Shown here piece after piece: positions 61,694 through 64,000 of a stretch of DNA of 64,000 nucleotides. The stretch is from the NCBI RefSeq assembly GCF_002860865.1, contig NZ_PKIE01000003.1, positions 62,001 through 126,000 on the forward strand, in the 5' to 3' direction. Below the pieces are notes generated by a model, which was not told the origin of the DNA, did no database searches, and worked only from the letters and a program-made list of their open reading frames with translations. Each line of letters opens with the position of its first letter. Positions within the stretch are counted from its first letter, which is position 1. Source of the stretch: Streptococcus mitis (GTDB lineage Bacteria > Bacillota > Bacilli > Lactobacillales > Streptococcaceae). The translations under genes were made by a program, and so were the position numbers.

Positions 61694-64000
61694 ATGAATC
61701 AGGATCAAGGCAGACCAAACACAATCGGTCATAAGTTAGATCAAAAACTGGAGACGGTTCGGAATAATTACCGAACGGTTCAACAAGAGAGTGCTAAGCA
61801 AATGAAGGAGCTAAAAGAACAAACACGTTCTAAGCGCCATATAGTGAAGAAGAGTCGTAAACAATTTAGAGCTTCAAAGGCCAAGGTAAAATCTCTAAAA
61901 AAGGCATATAAAAGTTTACAGAAACAAGGAAAATCATTAACTCCAGAAGGTGCTAAAAAGTTAGCGTCACTCAAGAAAGAACTGGATAAGGCAAAACTAG
62001 AGAAGAGAGTTGCTAAAAAAGTCTTCAAAGTTGCTCAAGAGGCTAACGGTGGTTCACGTAAGAAGAAGTTTTATCGTGCTACTAAACAGGCTTTAGAACG
62101 TTCTGCGAGTCAACAAGCTAGTTCTGCAGCGCATCAGGATGATACGCTATCAGATTTAGCACGAGCTAAATATCGGTATCAGGATATTCAGATTCAAGGG
62201 AAACGGATCAAAACGATTGGGAAGTATAGCGGTAAACTTGGCCAAGGAATGGTTAAATCGAGCTATAGCCTTGGAAATAGAGTCTACAATAAGGCTAAGG
62301 GTAGAGGTTTCACTCGAACTCCAAGAGAATTTTCTTGGGAAGGAAAACTCTCTCGTCGTATTAAGGCCTATAAGAAACGCTTAGCTACTTCTAAAGCAGG
62401 GAAAGTTGCTAAGAAAGCGAGGAAGTTTTACCGTGTAGGTTCTAAACCTCTTAAAGTTATTCTCAAAAATCCATTTAGCTTAAAGGCTTATCTGATTGCT
62501 TTTGGTCTGCTTTTGTTTCTGGCTATACTTGGTATCGGTAGTTCAGGAATTACCCGTCAAGATGAATTTGATATGAATGATACCTGGTTGTATCTTTCAA
62601 AATTGGATCGTGAAAAATCGAATGACAAGGTAGATTATTGGACAAAAATTGACGATCCGCTTTTGTACTTGAATTATAAGTATGATGATATTTCAGATAA
62701 GCTTCGTATAGACGGGAATAAATATTTTTCACAACAGAATCGTGGAAAACTTTACTTAGATACCTTATGGAAGAATTTGAATGGGGATAAAGACAATCTT
62801 AAAACGATGGAAGAGCTTTATACCAAAAATAATCTCTATAAGCTTGATAAGGACGAGTTAGAGGAGTATAAACAACTCTTAGAAATTGCTAGAGATAGCG
62901 GAAAATATATGTTGCTTCAAGAACTAGATAATCCATTTTATACAGAAGAAGAACCTGAATCACAAGCACCGCTTCAGATTATTGAGCGGTTTGGGTATAA
63001 AACTAGGACGGAAGTTTTTAATGGATCTGTTTTGCAGGCTTCAGGAGGTCAGTCTCTGTTAGCTGTTTTAGATGGGAAAGTTGAAGTTAAGGGGAGTGAC
63101 ATAGAAATTAGTGATCAGGACTCCAAGTTTCTGTATAAGAACGTAGATACGATTCGCTATAAAACAGGTGATCACGTCAAAGCTGGAGATATTATTGGAA
63201 AGGTAGCACCTGAAGGAAATCAAACTGTTTATTATCAAAAGCTAGAACCTGATCGTGCAAATAAGAAAGATAAAGATGGGAATATCAAGAAGAGTTGGAC
63301 TTATGTCAATGTCGGCTTTTACTTCCAGCGTGTAGAATATACCCAAGCAACGTCGGTTGTGAGCAGTATTGAAACATCTGGAGATAAAGGAAGACGTGCA
63401 AGAGCTTTTGCGGATGCAATCAAAAAAAATATACCAGAAGCAACAGATGAAGGAATCGCAGCCGTTTTGGGAGGATTTGATATTGAGAGTTCCATCACCT
63501 TTAAACGCTATGAAACAGACTATCTAACCAATAATCAGTTTGATAAAGTCGCTAAAGAACCAACTGCAGAAAATCTAGTTGGTAATTGGGGAGCCTTTCA
63601 AGCTATGTACCCTACCTTGCCTCTAAATGAAAGAGGTTATCTAGTCAACGGTTTGCACTATATCGGGATTGGGATTGGTCAATTTACTGGCCCTCGTGCT
63701 CTTGCGTTGTGGAATTTTGCAAAATCTGTGAATGGAGATATTTGGTCTGCGGAAGTCCAAACAAAATTTCTTCTGGAGGAAGATGATCCAACTAGACGTG
63801 CAGCATTCAGAAGAATTGTAACCTCAACTGGTTCTGTAGAAACTCTTGCGGAGGACTTCTTGAATGCTTGGTTAGGAGTCCCAGGAAATAAGCTTTTAGA
63901 ACGGCAATCTGCAGCCCGTCAATGGTTGAATTTCTTAAAAAATAAAGGAGGAGGTTCGACAGGTATTTCTAGCAAGCAAGTTCCATCAGAATATAAAGAT
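61694..64000 (+). CDS. Membrane-anchored peptidoglycan hydrolase of the transfer system (partial)
   Basis: Open to the window edge: 769 codons are visible. A very basic cytoplasmic N-terminus (about 1-250, rich in Lys, Arg and Gln) is followed by one membrane helix (about 263-285). An extracytoplasmic region contains a lipoyl/M23-like beta segment (about 435-560, with TGDHVKAGDIIGKVAP). A phage-tail-lysozyme-type domain follows (about 565-755, with the ESSITFKRYETDYL and GIGIGQFTGPRA segments). It resembles VirB1-like hydrolases that open the wall for mating. A CHAP domain would be expected further on. TTAGGAGTC precedes the ATG. Confidence 0.82.
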   Translation, partial: MNQDQGRPNTIGHKLDQKLETVRNNYRTVQQESAKQMKELKEQTRSKRHIVKKSRKQFRASKAKVKSLKKAYKSLQKQGKSLTPEGAKKLASLKKELDKAKLEKRVAKKVFKVAQEANGGSRKKKFYRATKQALERSASQQASSAAHQDDTLSDLARAKYRYQDIQIQGKRIKTIGKYSGKLGQGMVKSSYSLGNRVYNKAKGRGFTRTPREFSWEGKLSRRIKAYKKRLATSKAGKVAKKARKFYRVGSKPLKVILKNPFSLKAYLIAFGLLLFLAILGIGSSGITRQDEFDMNDTWLYLSKLDREKSNDKVDYWTKIDDPLLYLNYKYDDISDKLRIDGNKYFSQQNRGKLYLDTLWKNLNGDKDNLKTMEELYTKNNLYKLDKDELEEYKQLLEIARDSGKYMLLQELDNPFYTEEEPESQAPLQIIERFGYKTRTEVFNGSVLQASGGQSLLAVLDGKVEVKGSDIEISDQDSKFLYKNVDTIRYKTGDHVKAGDIIGKVAPEGNQTVYYQKLEPDRANKKDKDGNIKKSWTYVNVGFYFQRVEYTQATSVVSSIETSGDKGRRARAFADAIKKNIPEATDEGIAAVLGGFDIESSITFKRYETDYLTNNQFDKVAKEPTAENLVGNWGAFQAMYPTLPLNERGYLVNGLHYIGIGIGQFTGPRALALWNFAKSVNGDIWSAEVQTKFLLEEDDPTRRAAFRRIVTSTGSVETLAEDFLNAWLGVPGNKLLERQSAARQWLNFLKNKGGGSTGISSKQVPSEYKD

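Noticed and set aside
61780-62028. Minus-strand frame of 82 codons inside the hydrolase gene
   Set aside because: Shadow of Lys-rich codons on the plus strand.

Overview
The window is a low-GC Gram-positive chromosome segment from the mitis-group streptococci (Streptococcus pneumoniae, S. pseudopneumoniae, S. mitis). This rests on the gene order comA-comB-purCLFMN-vanZ-purHD-purEK-purB, then a GntR regulator, bgaC, a mannose-family PTS, agaS and galM, and later trkH-cabP and pavB-rr08-hk08. It also rests on two BOX repeat elements, on the SSURE-repeat adhesin and on extended -10 promoters (TGnTATAAT). No rRNA, tRNA or CRISPR array was seen.

Layout. 1-2564: end of the competence-peptide exporter comA, then comB. 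2565-19749: nearly complete de novo purine pathway from PRPP to AMP/IMP (purC, L, F, M, N, H, D, E, K, B). Two PurBox-like sites (before purC and before purD) suggest PurR control. The pathway is interrupted by accessory genes: a GNAT acetyltransferase, a broken purH 5' copy, a VanZ-family membrane protein and an OLD-family nuclease. It also carries a BOX element, partial duplications of gene ends, and a strongly folded non-coding segment between purD and purE. 19871-27957: a divergent GntR repressor and a catabolic operon for host glycans (beta-1,3-galactosidase, four PTS subunits, SIS isomerase, aldose epimerase).

27960-40807: a mosaic of small units. These are a VOC protein, a hexapeptide acetyltransferase, a VTC/DUF4956 pair divergent from a DUF4353 lipoprotein, a decayed gene, and a TetR-ABC exporter cassette with two identical operators. 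They are followed by a nucleoside phosphorylase, TrkH with the c-di-AMP-binding CabP, a BOX element and a glycosyltransferase. 40831-45064: the LPXTG adhesin PavB with three SSURE repeats, and the two-component system 08 that lies beside it.

45065-64000: AT-rich DNA that looks like the first part of an integrative and conjugative element (ICE) inserted after hk08. It encodes small unknown proteins, a tandem-HTH regulator and a RepA_N replication initiator. Two large LPXTG surface proteins follow, one of the SEC10/PgrA surface-exclusion type and one of the antigen I/II type. A type IV secretion module comes next: small membrane proteins, a VirB6/TrbL-like protein, a PrgI-like protein, a VirB4 ATPase and a membrane-anchored peptidoglycan hydrolase cut by the window end. 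Relaxase, coupling protein and integrase are not in the window and would be expected beyond 64000.
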